NCBI GenBank assembly: GCA_020631735.1
Contig: CM036225.1
Span: 64,840,662 to 64,904,661 of the forward strand
DNA from: Saccharum officinarum
Lineage: Eukaryota; Streptophyta; Magnoliopsida; Poales; Poaceae
Length of the DNA: 64,000 nt
Direction: 5' to 3'
Position 1 is the first letter of the stretch. Each line of letters starts with the position of its first letter. Below the pieces are notes generated by a model. It did no database searches. It was given only the letters and a program-made list of their open reading frames with translations, and was not told where the DNA came from. A program made the position numbers and the translations under genes. Below are positions 46,259 to 57,808 of this stretch, one piece after another.

Positions 46259-48902
46259 ATGGCAGCTGCGACGGCGCCACCGCCGGCGGTGGTTTCCACC
46301 ACCCTCTCAGCCCTCATACGCTGCCAGAAGATCCGTAGCAGCAGCCCTAGAGCTTTCTACGCGAGATGCGTCTCCTCCAACGCGAGCGCGGAGGCGGCGG
46401 AGCCGTCGGAGAGCCGGAAGGGAGGCCACGGCGGGATGCGCCTGGAGGAGGCCGTACCCGTCGGCGAGGGGCGCTCCCGGATCGACGCCTGGATATCGGC
46501 GCGTCTCGGCGGCGGGGGCGTCAGCCGTGCGCGTGTGCAGGCCAGCATCCGCGCGGGGCTCGTCGCCGTCAATGGCCGCCCGGTCTCCAAGGTGCCACTG
46601 TTATCCTCTGCCTCTATGCTCTGTTTGCTTCCTGCGAAGTTTGATGATCCTTGTGTTAACAGAACCGTGAAATAATACTGCTTATACAATATTGTAGTTA
46701 ATTTATAGTTTAAACTGCAACTCTGATTTTGGAGAGACTGCCGAATAATTCACAAGGCATATGAGGTCATGCAGCACCAATTGTATTAACATCCAGTACT
46801 ATTTAGTAGCACTAGTACATATTCCTAATCGATAATTCATGCTGGTAGTTGTAGTTTCTTGGTTTGGTTATACTTGGTCTTGTGTCTATATTGAGTCTTA
46901 GGCTGCTCTGCTCTGCTTCACTTTGTGCATTGTAGGTTTCGCATACTGTGAAGGGAGGGGACTTGGTCAGCTGCACGGTGTCAGAGCTACAGCCACTGAG
47001 GGCAGTGGCGGAGGACATCCCGCTAGACATTGTTTACGAGGATGACCATGTTCTTGTTGTCAACAAGCCAGCTCATATGGTTGTGCACCCGGCACCAGGA
47101 AATGCCAATGGCACATTAGTCAATGCTATACTTCATCACTGCAAGATCTCCACATTTACTTGCTTGGCACACAGTTCAACTGGTGATGAATGCCTGGATT
47201 CTTCAGATGACGACATTGATGTATTTAATGTGGATCAATTTGCTACTGAAGACGCAAGTTCAGAAGTCTGGAATGCTCTTGTGCGCCCTGGTATTGTGCA
47301 CAGGCTGGATAAGGGGACAAGCGGACTTCTTGTTGTTGCTAAGGTATTTAATTATGAGTTGTGACAAAACTGGCATTTCAAAATGTTTTATGAAATTTGC
47401 ACATGCTTGTAGCAGTACATAACTACAGACTTATGCTGAACTCTCACAGACTTATGCTGAACTCTCAGAGACTTATGCTGAACTCTCCCCCTTTTCTTTG
47501 TCTTCCTTTTTTGGGACAGGATGAGCATTCTCATGCTCAATTAGCAGAACAGTTCAAGCTGCATACAATTCGTAGAGTATACATCAGTCTTACTTGTGGC
47601 ATGCCGAATCCAAATTCTGGCAGGATTGAGGCATCTATTGCACGTGATCCTAACAATAGGATTCGTATGATTGCTACTGCTGGATCAGGCCACAGATATG
47701 CACGGCATGCTGCTAGTAGGTGATCCATGCTTGCCACTTGTGCCATTTCTTTTGGTTCGTTATATGACGTTGCCTCCTCAATGCTATTTCACTTGAATTA
47801 AAAATATATCCTAGGCATAGTATAACGATCTTAATTATGTAGTTTTAAGCTATTTACCTTGTTCAGATATGCTTAATTACTGCAACCATTCTGTTTCAAC
47901 ACCTTAATTGCTACCACCCATGTAAGCAGGTAAGAATGAGGACCTAGAAGGGCCCATGTAACAGTCAAGGTTGTAATGATGTCCAATTAGTTAATCCAGT
48001 CATGAAAATTGAGTTTATATTTACAGTAGTGGGTTGCCTCGGCCATGCGAAAAGTAACAAAAAAAATCATGTGCAAAAGGCTGGATTCTAAAAGGGAACT
48101 CATGAAACTAAGTATTTCCAAACTTCAACCTGATTTAAAAGTTTCATGGTTTCATATGTACTTTAGCTCATTTAGGGAACTTAATTTTTTTTAAAAAAAA
48201 ATCATACAGGTACAAAGTAAGAGAGGTCTTTGCTGGTGGTGGATCTGCACTAGTGGAGTGGAGATTAGAGACAGGACGCACTCATCAGGTAATCGTCCCA
48301 TGGTAGTTTATTTTTTTAGAAGAGAACCATCACCGCCTAAAGTTCTTCTAAAAGAAGGAAAAGGCTTTTGTGATCCTAGGCTCTTTACTAACGTGTATGT
48401 TATTTGGATTACTAAGAAATACTGTGATGGTTAAATTTTGATTTTAACGCATGTCTATTATTAATATTAGGAAAACTCTCCTAAATATGACTACTTCTGT
48501 ACTGATTTTGAACTTAGTGATTATCAGATCCGGGTGCATGCAAAGTATATAGGGATCCCTCTTCTTGGTGATGAAACTTATGGAGGTACCAAAAGCATGG
48601 CATTATCGCTTTTGAGACCAAGGACTCCTTCGAAATATCATAGCGATCTTTCAAATCTGATATCTAAAGTAGACAGGCCATGTCTTCATGCTGCATTGCT
48701 TGGGTAGGTATTATACAGTATGTATCTTGTGTTTTTCAAAGTTTGGAATGTGATTATTGTTTTCACCCCCAGATTCAAGCATCCACATTCTGGAAAGATC
48801 CTTGAATTCTCATGCCCCCCACCAGATGATTTTTCGGAGGTGCTTGATGAATTACGGAAAGTTACATCAAGTGATGCCCAAAATGGTGATGGTGTTGTCT
48901 GA
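46259..48902 (+). CDS. RluA-type RNA pseudouridine synthase, probably chloroplastic
   Basis: Six exons with GT-AG introns give a 441-residue protein: 46259-46591, 46936-47343, 47520-47719, 48210-48288, 48528-48703 and 48773-48902. The ATG at 46259 (MAAATAPPP) starts a Ser/Ala/Arg-rich, acid-poor leader that looks like a plastid transit peptide; an in-frame ATG at 46163 would add 32 unlikely residues. An S4-like RNA-binding domain follows ([30 protein letters not shown], about residues 72-115). The catalytic pocket is [15 protein letters not shown] (end of exon 2), with the uridine-attacking aspartate in HRLD, then [35 protein letters not shown] across exons 4-5, and a short hydrophilic C-terminus. 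It converts uridine to pseudouridine in rRNA or tRNA. An Asp/Ser-rich insert (about residues 180-215) separates N- and C-terminal motifs. It resembles the plant family called RNA pseudouridine synthase 2, chloroplastic. The gene appears intact. Confidence 0.92.
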
Positions 48903-50181
48903 TAATAATGTGGTGCCAGCACAAAGTGAGACATGCAGTGATTTTTTAGCACACAGCAAAGTGTAGTTTGAGGTCTATTTTATCAGAGCTGAGTACTGTA
49001 AGGTTGTCATTGATGGATTTTTGGGGTTAACTGAAGAAGCCGCCCATGGACTTTCAATATTTCCAGTGAGAGATGAAACCAAGATTGGGGATGTTGAACA
49101 AAACATGAGAACTCTTGGAGATTTCTTTCAATACCTAGAAACCAGGTTTAGCTGTGTATGTGTTTCATTTATTTAGGTTTCTATTTGTTTGGTCACGATG
49201 ATAGCCAAGGACCAGGGATGTAGTTTTTAAAGCACTTAGTAGCGTGATGTTGGGCAATCTCAATTCTGAAGTTTTGCAGTGTTGTGACTTACTGTGATTA
49301 GTTTCCATGATGTAAAATGTACAGGGCAAATAGTTTGCACGATCTACTGAGTGGGTTGAAATCTCTTACTCCCAACATGGTGCTTCTTGGATTACAGTCA
49401 TTGTTGCCTTATTGATACCAGACTAATGTTTGTCAGCAGCTCCTTTGTGATGTGCGTAGTTTTTTTTATTGTCTCACTGCTTTGCTACCTCACTATTGTC
49501 ACTAAATCAGGTTTCAATGGTGCATGGAAATGCTCTCTGATGCAAACGTTCTGCAGTTCTCAAGTAGACATGTACTCCGTCTGGATTCCATATCGCAAGT
49601 GCCTTCATTTTCTCGTGCTAAAACATAGGAAATGATATCCTTGCGGTTGCCATATATGTGATCAAATCAAGACGATGACTTCTGACAAGAGTTTAGCCCG
49701 CCATTCCAAGCATTGTTTTAGATTAGTAATACGGTGTTAAAACTAACAGCGAGCACTGAAAGATTCTAAGCACATCTTGCAAGTTGCAACAGACGGATTC
49801 TTGTGATTCAGTTGCCACACATCTCTTCGCAGGCATGCAGCAAGTGAACAAAGGAGACCGCTACCATAACATATGAACAGTGCGTTCGCAAAACAAAGAG
49901 AAGTAGAACTGCTGGGCAAAATTGCAAGAATGACAGCAAGTTCTTACGCCGATAAGTTCAAGTCAGGCTGAAAAGTACTGTTCGCTGATTTGTTATGAGA
50001 GAAAACAATGTACAATGACTGATAAGTTCAAGCGAACATTGCAGTATTTGACTGACGTCTAGTGGTTCAGGACATCTCTCTTTCAAGGAGGCAGCGGGGA
50101 TTCAACTTCCCCTGGGGGTGGTGAGTATTATAAAAAGAGGTTAATCATAGATTATCAAAAAGTCTAGAATAAATTCTTCCT
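48903..50181. other. 3' flank of the pseudouridine synthase gene and MITE relic
   Basis: The first few hundred bases are probably 3' UTR. From about 49880 to 50035 phrases such as GATAAGTTCAAGCGAACA and GATTTGTTATGAGAGAAAAC match the MITE at 57192-57322, in degenerate form. No further gene is seen. Plastid sequence begins at or a little before 50182. Confidence 0.5.
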
Positions 50182-50265
50182 GGGTCGATGCCTGAGCGGT
50201 TAATGGGGACGGACTGTAAATTCGTTGACGATATGTCTACGCTGGTTCAAATCCAGCTCGGCCCA
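50182..50265 (+). tRNA. trnY-GUA: Plastid-derived trnY-GUA copy in the nuclear genome
   Basis: 84 bases, GGGTCGATGCC...GGCTCGGCCCA-type ends, with GTA anticodon in ACTGTAAAT and the long variable arm of tRNA-Tyr. Two or three changes from the plastid gene as I know it (GCCTGAGCGG for GCCCGAGCGG; TTGACGA for TTGGCAA). As a nuclear copy with a plastid-type promoter background it is probably not functional. Confidence 0.85.
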
Positions 50266-50678
50266 AAAATTTAGGGCTTCATGAATATGAACTAAATCCA
50301 TTATTTTTTATGGAAGAAAAAATGTATTATCCATAGAAATAAAGGATAAAGAGAAACGGGGAAATTTATTTCTAATCCATATTGTTTACTGAATCACATG
50401 AAATTCTAGGGAACTCCACATACGTATTTCATATATGTATTTCATACATATGAATAGAGACGATTTCGACGAAAGTTCGAATTTAGCAGGGGTCGAAATG
50501 GAATAAAAATGAATTGATAAAACAGTCCTAGAAACAAATTATGCCACTTAAACTTTATGATATTCTAAAAAGATTGGATAGCAAAGATTTCTCGTTTTAT
50601 CTCCTTTCTATGAAAGGGATAAAGCCATAATAATTTATAAGCACTAGAAAGTTTGACTTTAGTTCGATTTAGAATATT

Positions 50679-50771
50679 CTGCACATAAAGAAATAAGGAA
50701 GTCATTGCAATTGCTGGAAATACTAAGCCTACTAAAGGTACGAAAATAGAGGGTAAGTTAAGATCTGTCAT
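50679..50771 (-). pseudogene. psaI: psaI fragment (photosystem I subunit VIII), plastid-derived
   Basis: From the ATG at 50771 the protein [20 protein letters not shown] continues to SLFLYVQ, the whole membrane span of PsaI. The normal last few residues and stop are gone; the frame runs on for about 38 unrelated codons to 50565. Divergence right after YVQ suggests a junction or small deletion. Not expected to be functional in the nucleus. Confidence 0.85.
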
Positions 50772-51146
50772 AGAATACGTGTCTCAATTCAAATTTACTA
50801 TTTCTATCTATTCGAAATATATCTTAAGATTCTTATGATATAATTAAGTATATCTATTATAAGGAATATTGACTATTGTATTTTTGAGTTTACAAAATAA
50901 AGATTTTTTATAGAATACTATTTTTTATAGATATAGAATAAAAAAGTATTCTATAAAAAATGAATGGAATTAAAAATAAGAAAATTGCAAAAAAGGGGAA
51001 CTCATTAAAATAAAATATTGAATTTTTCTTTGCCCATTCTCATCGCCTTTCTATCCTTCTAATCGAACTTGAAATTGGATTCAAAAGAAAGCTATTGTGA
51101 AAACAAAAGAAATACTTCTTTCAGAATACCCTTTAAATTAAAGGGT

Positions 51147-51401
51147 AGAAGTGGAATAGAATACCAGTTGAAGGGTAATGATCATACGTCTGTAATGCAT
51201 TGTATGTCCCAGAATAAGTCCCATTCTTCTACCCTTTCCGGGTAGTCAATGGCTATTCATAGCTACTACCTTAACACCAAAGAAGAGTTTGACCCAATGC
51301 TTTATTTCTGTCTTAGTGAATCCGACATTAAAAGTATATTGATTCTTTCCCAATAAACGAAGACTCTTTTCTGTAAATACTGCGTATTTGATTCCATCCA
51401 T
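51147..51401 (-). pseudogene. rpl23: rpl23 pseudogene, plastid-derived
   Basis: The frame from the ATG at 51401 gives [20 protein letters not shown] and continues to KVVAMNSH, where a TGA replaces the Arg codon of the usual HRLPGK. Homology continues through [11 protein letters not shown] and ends in diverged sequence near 51147. Two residues are missing after TFNV. These lesions match what is expected of the rpl23 pseudogene that grasses carry between rbcL and psaI, but the adjacent trnI belongs beside the intact inverted-repeat rpl23. Confidence 0.85.
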
Positions 51402-51566
51402 AAATCGACTTTCCCTCTTATGCTCTGAGTTCCAGTATCGATAAGAATTCGAGTTCTTATTGTTCTTATGTTATGGTATGAATATACCATACCAATTCGT
51501 TATGTATGGATAATGGATGAGATTCCATGGATAGAGAGCCAGTTCCAATAGACGGTTCCGTTCGCG

Positions 51567-51640
51567 TGCATCCAGCAGGAATTGAACCCGCAAATTTACC
51601 AATTATGAGTTTGGCGCTTTAACCATTCAGCCATGGATGC
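51567..51640 (-). tRNA. trnI-CAU: Plastid-derived trnI-CAU copy in the nuclear genome
   Basis: On the minus strand GCATCCATGGCTGAATGG starts a 74-base cloverleaf with anticodon CAT in CTCATAA and a GGGTTCAATTCC T-arm, ending GGATGCA. This is the plastid isoleucine tRNA whose CAU is modified to lysidine. In plastids it lies upstream of rpl23 on the same strand, as here. Confidence 0.88.
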
Positions 51641-51765
51641 TTAATAGGGATCATTGTACATCGTAAATAACTGATTTTCATATAGAAAGACATATAATAG
51701 AAAAATAAAATCGAAAATATTCAGAGATGGCAAATATTTGGAGATGACTATGAAAAAACCTCTTC

Positions 51766-51914
51766 NNNNNNNNNNNNNNNNNNNNNNNNNNNNNNNNNNN
51801 NNNNNNNNNNNNNNNNNNNNNNNNNNNNNNNNNNNNNNNNNNNNNNNNNNNNNNNNNNNNNNNNNNNNNNNNNNNNNNNNNNNNNNNNNNNNNNNNNNNN
51901 NNNNNNNNNNNNNN
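51766..51914. other. Assembly gap (149 N)
   Basis: Unknown bases between the plastid insertion and the end of the minus-strand LTR; the LTR target duplication cannot be checked. Confidence 0.95.
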
Positions 51915-54900
51915 TGTGGCAAAACCTCCTAAATTATATGGCTCTCATGTATTTATCATTGTCTTAAAGACCTCTAACAACATACATGTGTACCACAGAA
52001 CTTAAGAAGTTTGTCGGGTGTCCTCAGAAAACTCGAATCATCCACGATCTTTCGAGCATGATCACATTTCAGAGGCATCACAGTATTACAACATTTTATA
52101 TAATAAATTACATCAGAGTAAAAGTGCGAAAGTCTTACATAACATAAATTAACAAATCCTTTGTTCCAAACTTATAAACCTTAAGTTTAGTTATTACAAT
52201 CGTAGTAGTGGAGTAGCATTAGTAACCTTATTACAAACCACCAAAACGTGGCGCTCTGCCCAAGAGCCAAACAAACTACTCGTCGTCGCTTACCGCAAAG
52301 ACGGTCATGCAGCAGGGTCCGAATAAAACCTGCTCATGAGACGCACCTGCAACAGGGGTTCAACAAACCCTGAGTATAAAAGTACACCACAAGACTTAAC
52401 TGACCAAAAGGATGGAGAAGATTCAGGGATATAGGCTCAAGGGAAACAAGATGAGGTTTCAGCAAGATTCAAAGTTATTTTGCATAAAAGGTACTAATAA
52501 TTAGTCCTTAAGATCAATATTTTATTTCATTGTTAGTTATTATAGAATGTAAGTGATCCTAATCTAGATTAGATAATTCATATCACTTCTTTCTTATTCT
52601 CCGACCAATGTTCCACTTATTAACTACGATGTAGGTCAGGCGATCGAGTCTCCTTAACCGAGGAGCAACAACGATTCGAATCGATTATACCCAGCTGGGG
52701 ATCTCTAACTACACGACATATGTAGGACTCTAACTGACATATATCAACCTTCACTCGGATCCTCCAACATGTGACCGAGTCCTGCGCCACCCGAGAGTAC
52801 AGTACACCCCCAATCCAGCCCTTGGTCATGAGGGTACACACTACTCTCGCCATCTCTCCACTCCCAGTGCACGGTTGGTCGTTCACATGATAGCATTACC
52901 GAGATCTTAGGCTTACCGGAACATGCGATCAGTTACAAAGTCTCGAAACACAAGCGGACCTACAACGGTACGGTTCTTAACCGACACAATCGAAGACACT
53001 ACATTGGGACTCCTTTCCCAATGCAAGTCCACCGATCGATCTCAAATTATCATCTTCATTCATTTATTCAGTTGTTTCACAACAACCCTTCAAACTTTGC
53101 TAAACATTTTCAAAGTTTTCTCATTAAGCAAGGCTAAGCATACTAAGCATTTTCAAATAAAGCAGCAATAAGGATAATATTGAAGTATCAAGAATGGTAA
53201 TATAGTAATTAGGTTATCACTCAACTCCTATCACCGAATGCAACAAAGTATTAACAAAGTGAGGTAAAGCTTTTCAAAACACAAGGAAGGTTTAAATGTA
53301 TCCGGGGCTTGCCTTGGTCGACGAGAAGTTCAGGTTCTGGGTCATTACCACAAATATCAAATCCCACCTCCACGGACGTCGATTCTTCCTTGGGGACGGA
53401 TTCCACTTCGGTAATCTCCTCGTTCACGGGGACTACACGATGTATATTCAAAATGATGATGTATGAAACATGATGCTCGATAGATGCAGAACATGATTAC
53501 AAAGTTGAGTATAACTTTCCTTCATGGTACCATTGTAAATAATAGCACTAACCTAACCCTAAAGTAGGGTTTCATTAGTTTAACAACTTCGTTAATGACG
53601 TTCGTTAATCACATGAAATAATATCAATTAAGCCATAACACTAATGATTAAGAGAGCTCAAATAATCAATTAAAGGTGTTGAAGGTCATTAAGTGTTAAT
53701 GACCAAAAGTCAACACTCAATCACAAAGTCAAACAACCCTAAATCATTAAGTTCTAATTACAAGATTAACTAATTAATTAATAAAGCATAAATTAAGAAT
53801 AAAAATAACTTTGTCTAATTAAGCTCAAATTTTTATTTTAGGAAGCTTATATCATAACTAAGTGGCAAAACAATTTTCAGAATTTTTGGACAATTAAATA
53901 AGCCTAGAAAAATTAAGGAAAAGACATTTATTAATTAATTGAACTAATTAAATAACTTACAAAAGGTAATCAAAATTGGTATTTCATATTTTTCCTAAAT
54001 AGTATACAGTACAGAGAGGCTTCACAAAAAATTTCAATATTTTTGGAGCTTTACAAAAATTCCACTAAAATAAACAAAAACTAATACTATTTATCATTTT
54101 TGAAAAAGAAAAACAAAATCGGCAACGCGGGCCGCTTCCCTCTCTCCTTCCCTCTCTCCTTCCCTCGCTCGGCCCACCCGTGCGCGCGGCCCACTCGCGC
54201 TCCTGCACTCCCTCCCGCTGCTCGGCCCAACTGGTCGAGCTAGCCCAGCATCCTCCTCCCCGCTCTCCTCTCTCACTGACGAAGCGACCCCGCCTGTCAC
54301 CCCCCTTCTCACACCGGCCGATGGCCAACGGTGACCGCCGACCGCCATCCCACCGACGGTGAGACCGAGCTGCACCGACACGGCCACACTAGCCCACGAA
54401 CCTATTACAACGCTCTACACTGCAGCAAGCACCCTGGAAGGAACTCCACATCGGCCATGGCGGCCACGGTGGCGGCGGCTTCCGTTGCCACGACGAGACA
54501 AGCCTGTAACGGTCAAAATGAGAGGACAGAGAGCATCAGTGGCTCACCACGGTCGCGGCTGAGCAAACGGTAGGCACGGAGAAGCAATAGAGGCGTCTGA
54601 CCACTATGGTGGGCTTGCGGTGGCACGGTGAACGACGCGGAAGAAGATGACCGTGCGCGCTTGGCTCAGGCAGCTAGGCTACACGCGAAGGGGCTCACTC
54701 GACGCGCAACGCTGTTGCGAACAACAGGGAGAGAGGGCGCGACCAAAGGTGAAGCGGTGGTGGTGGTGTGCGTCGGCGGCCAAGAGAACGACGGTGATGG
54801 TGAGGAAGCAAAGGAGGAAAAGAAAAACACGACGACGGCGACTGTGCGGGCTTTATAACCGAGGCGAGGCAACAGGTAAGTGACACGCAATGGACGCCTA

Positions 54901-56047
54901 CCCATGCCGAGTAAGAGGTGGCGACCGCGGGCGCACCTGGAAGGGGTTCGAAGGTCGCCGGCGACGACGGGAGGTCGAGCTCTACCATTGGAGACTGACT
55001 TCAAAATAATTACAAGAATGCCACTGACTAAAATTTGCAAATTACTCTCAAAATTTCTATAAAAGTTGAAAATCTGTAAAAACAAAAGTTGCTCAATTTT
55101 CAAAGTTCTACAACTTTCTCAGTATAAATTTTTTCAAATTTAGCCTGGATTTTGAAATTTGAAGTTGAAATCAAAAGGGGACATTTTCTAGAATTTGGTC
55201 ATTTCAAAATTACTTTAAATTTTATATTGAAACTTCAAAAACTCAAAATACCAAAGTTGTACATCTAGCCAAGACCTACAACTTTTATATTCAAAGCATT
55301 TTCAAATTTTGCCTCAATTTTGAAATTGGTATAGGGAAATGAAAAGGGGGCAAATTTGAGATTTAAATCTTTTCAAAATTACTCCAACTTTTACACTAAA
55401 ACTTTGAAAACTCCAAAAACCAAAGTTGTACAACAACACCAGATCTACAACTTTGCTTTTTGGATCACCGCCAAAATTTGCTTAGATTTTTAATTACACA
55501 AAAGGGGTAAATCTAGGGTTTTGAATTTTAGGGTTTTCGGAAGAATTTCAAATTGAAACTTGTTGCTACATTAATTGGTGAGTATTTAGTGATCACACCA
55601 TCATCCAAGGGCATCATTGAGTCAAGCATCACATGTTTGACCAAATGCCACTCTTGGTTGACCAGGTTGACTTTGAAAAAACCTTTTAATAATTCCTCAA
55701 ATTTGAATTCAAATTCGAATCGGAAAACTTGCAACAAGTTTTGGATTCCAAATTCAAACTCAAACTTAAAGCTTCATTTTATGGGTTAGACTTGAACTCA
55801 TACCCTACACTTGAGCGTACAATACAGTCGTACACCTCAACTTACATAGGGCACAAACTAAGCATTTGCGGTGACATTCGAAATTAAGGTTTTTGATTCG
55901 AGTCACACATCACAGAAACACATTGAACCTAAGAAATGCAACTTATTTTAGTTGATGCACATCATGGTTAACTTAATCACGAATGCTTTGCAGTGCATAC
56001 GATGACATGGCAAACTTTTAGTTACTATAACACCAGAGGTGTTACCA
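51915..56047 (-). mobile_element. LTR (4.1 kb) of the same Del/Tekay-like family as 13207-17228, inverted
   Basis: Read on the minus strand it begins TGGTAACACC at 56047 and ends AGGTTTTGCCACA at 51915, with collinear similarity to the solo LTR over the whole length, including the AT-rich start, GC-rich block (54120-55000) with TATAAA near 54855, acidic exon-like segment (53432-53280), the MARVVCTLMTKGWIGGVLYS-coding stretch (about 52850-52790) and the palindrome CGATTCGAATCG (52672-52683). It is either a solo LTR or one LTR of an element whose rest is in the gap. The two are clearly diverged, so they are separate old insertions. Confidence 0.85.
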
Positions 56048-56309
56048 CCAAGATCCATTTACTTATGATACCTAGTTGACATTGCTAACAAGGATTTAAT
56101 GAATTATGAGTTTAATAGATCCTCTTTAGCAGAAAGACGTGTATTACTTGCTCATTATCAGACAATCACTTATTCCCAAACCTCCGGTCTTTTTACACAA
56201 GCAAGATGCCTCAAACAGATAGATAATGTGGCCTTCCTGTGTGAAAACCAAAACTCTATAGAGATACGCTAGCTATGCCTAGCAATGAATTTGAAGAAGC
56301 TCAGGACAG
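56048..56309. other. Intergenic DNA
   Basis: No feature is recognised between the LTR end and the stop codon of the gene remnant. Confidence 0.4.
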
Positions 56310-56604
56310 TCACTTGTGCTTCTTAGATTTCTTTGGTGGGTTGCTGACAAGTGTTTCACCCTCGTCATCAGACTCGCCCTCTACGGACTCATAGGGGACG
56401 TCCATTCGGAGCATTATGCTTGGCGATGTACTCCTTGAGGATCACCATGCTCTTCTCCTTCATCGCAGCCAGCTAGTCCGACAGGAGTCCAGACTCGGGA
56501 CCGACGGCAAACGATTCTGCTCCAAGAGCCAGAGTAGCTTTCACTCTCGGACCAAGACTTGCAGCTGCAGAACCTGCTTCGCCCAACATTGCTGGTGTGG
56601 TGGC
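56310..56604 (-). pseudogene. Last-exon remnant of an unidentified nuclear gene
   Basis: On the minus strand a good acceptor (CTGCCTGCAG) opens at 56604 onto ATTPAMLGEAGSAAASLGPR, then a Gly/Ala-rich stretch, a TAG at the SD-LAAM position, then MKEKSMVILKEYIAKHNAPN. One frameshift leads to DVPYESVEGESDDEGETLVS and a lysine-rich end PPKKSKKHK before TGA at 56310-56312. An acidic stretch plus a basic tail suggests a nuclear protein. I do not recognise the family. One stop and one frameshift indicate decay, or sequence error. It could also be a transposon-captured exon. Confidence 0.5.
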
Positions 56605-57191
56605 CTGCAGGCAGAAAACTGAACGCGAGGACTATGATAAGTATGGTAGGTCAAATCCAATGGATGATTAGTAACAGGAGCGACCGTCTCAAGTATATGA
56701 ACAAAGCATAAAACTGTGCAGTTGAAGATAAAGTTGGATGCCTTATAACAAGTAACGTACACTAGAGGAGGTGAAATCAAGTCTTTTGACACATCCAAGT
56801 CCAAGGTGCTACTGTGCTATCCATAGTTGAAACAGAAGAGGAACGTATAGTAGTAACTGAACATTGCTGACGCAAAGGAAACTATACTGATTGACTGAGT
56901 CTATAGTATAGTAGGGTCTAAACGCGGCATGTTTTTGCAGTCACAGCTCAATCTCCTGCACTATCCGCTCAAACTAGCACTAAACCATGAACATACACCG
57001 TGCAAACGTCACCATGGGCATCCAGCAGGCGGAGGGATACAACACTGGAACGAACAAGGCAGCAGGCAGCAGCAGCGGCTGTTTGCTACAGCCGAACAGG
57101 GCCAAGGTTGTATAATTAATTCGCGAGTAATAATCAACTTAGGATCCCTAGCTAACTTGCGCCTGAGGTCGTTCTTCTATGTAATATACTC
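56605..57191. other. Intergenic DNA
   Basis: No coding sequence supported. If the gene remnant at 56310-56604 had further exons on this side, I could not identify them. Confidence 0.35.
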
Positions 57192-57322
57192 ACCCTGTTT
57201 GGCAGGCTGTAAAAACACTGCTGAACGGCTGATGCTGATGCTGATACTGATTTGTTGTGAGAGAAAAACACTGCTGAACGGCTGGCTGATTCTGGCAGAT
57301 AAGTTCAAGCGAACAGGGGGAC
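57192..57322. mobile_element. Small Tourist-like MITE
   Basis: Ends CACCCTGTTTGGC and GCGAACAGGGG are inverted. The inside has CACTGCTGAACGGCTG twice and a GATTTGTTGTGAGAGAAAAAC core. Related copies are at 63163-63290 (intact) and 49880-50035 (relic). Confidence 0.65.
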
Positions 57323-57808
57323 TATATAGGATCTATTTCTTAACATAAGCATTCATAAACTAGGAGCACAAGCATATTAGTACATGTGAGAACATCGACA
57401 CAGGAATCGAAAAATATAATCAGATCACATTGGAAGTCTGGAACTGATGCTCCCGTAGTCCCGTCCCCTAGAATACAATAGAACAGAATAGAGCACAATT
57501 GATGAGCAAACATGCAGCAGTAATATTGTAATAATACAACAGCTGCACTCGATTATTACATATACATACATTCCATAATGCCATATCTTTTCCTGAACAC
57601 AAGTAAAGTGACATCCAAGACATCACTTCCTCCGTTTTTAAACAAATATTAGTAAAGCTAATCACTTAAATACAAAGTAGGAGTAATTAACTTGTCCTAA
57701 ATGTGCTATAACTTTAAAGAAAAAGAAACAGGAGGGACTGGGATAAGAAGTTGACCATGCATGCATATAGTATATTATATAGCATAATAGCATATGATGG
57801 ATGATGGA
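57323..57808. other. 3' flank of the receptor-kinase gene
   Basis: AT-rich, no gene seen. Its near part (57700-57808) is probably the former 3' UTR of the minus-strand kinase. Confidence 0.4.

Larger units (their letters stand above)
50182..51765. other. Mosaic nuclear insertion of plastid DNA (NUPT)
   Basis: The segment holds recognisable plastid genes in the order trnY-GUA (+), psaI (-), rpl23 pseudogene (-), trnI-CAU (-), with plastid-like AT-rich spacers, flanked by nuclear DNA at the left and an N gap at the right. trnY, psaI and trnI-CAU are far apart in grass plastomes, so the piece was assembled from at least two, probably three, segments. Broken psaI and base changes in trnY show it is decaying. 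Confidence 0.88.
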
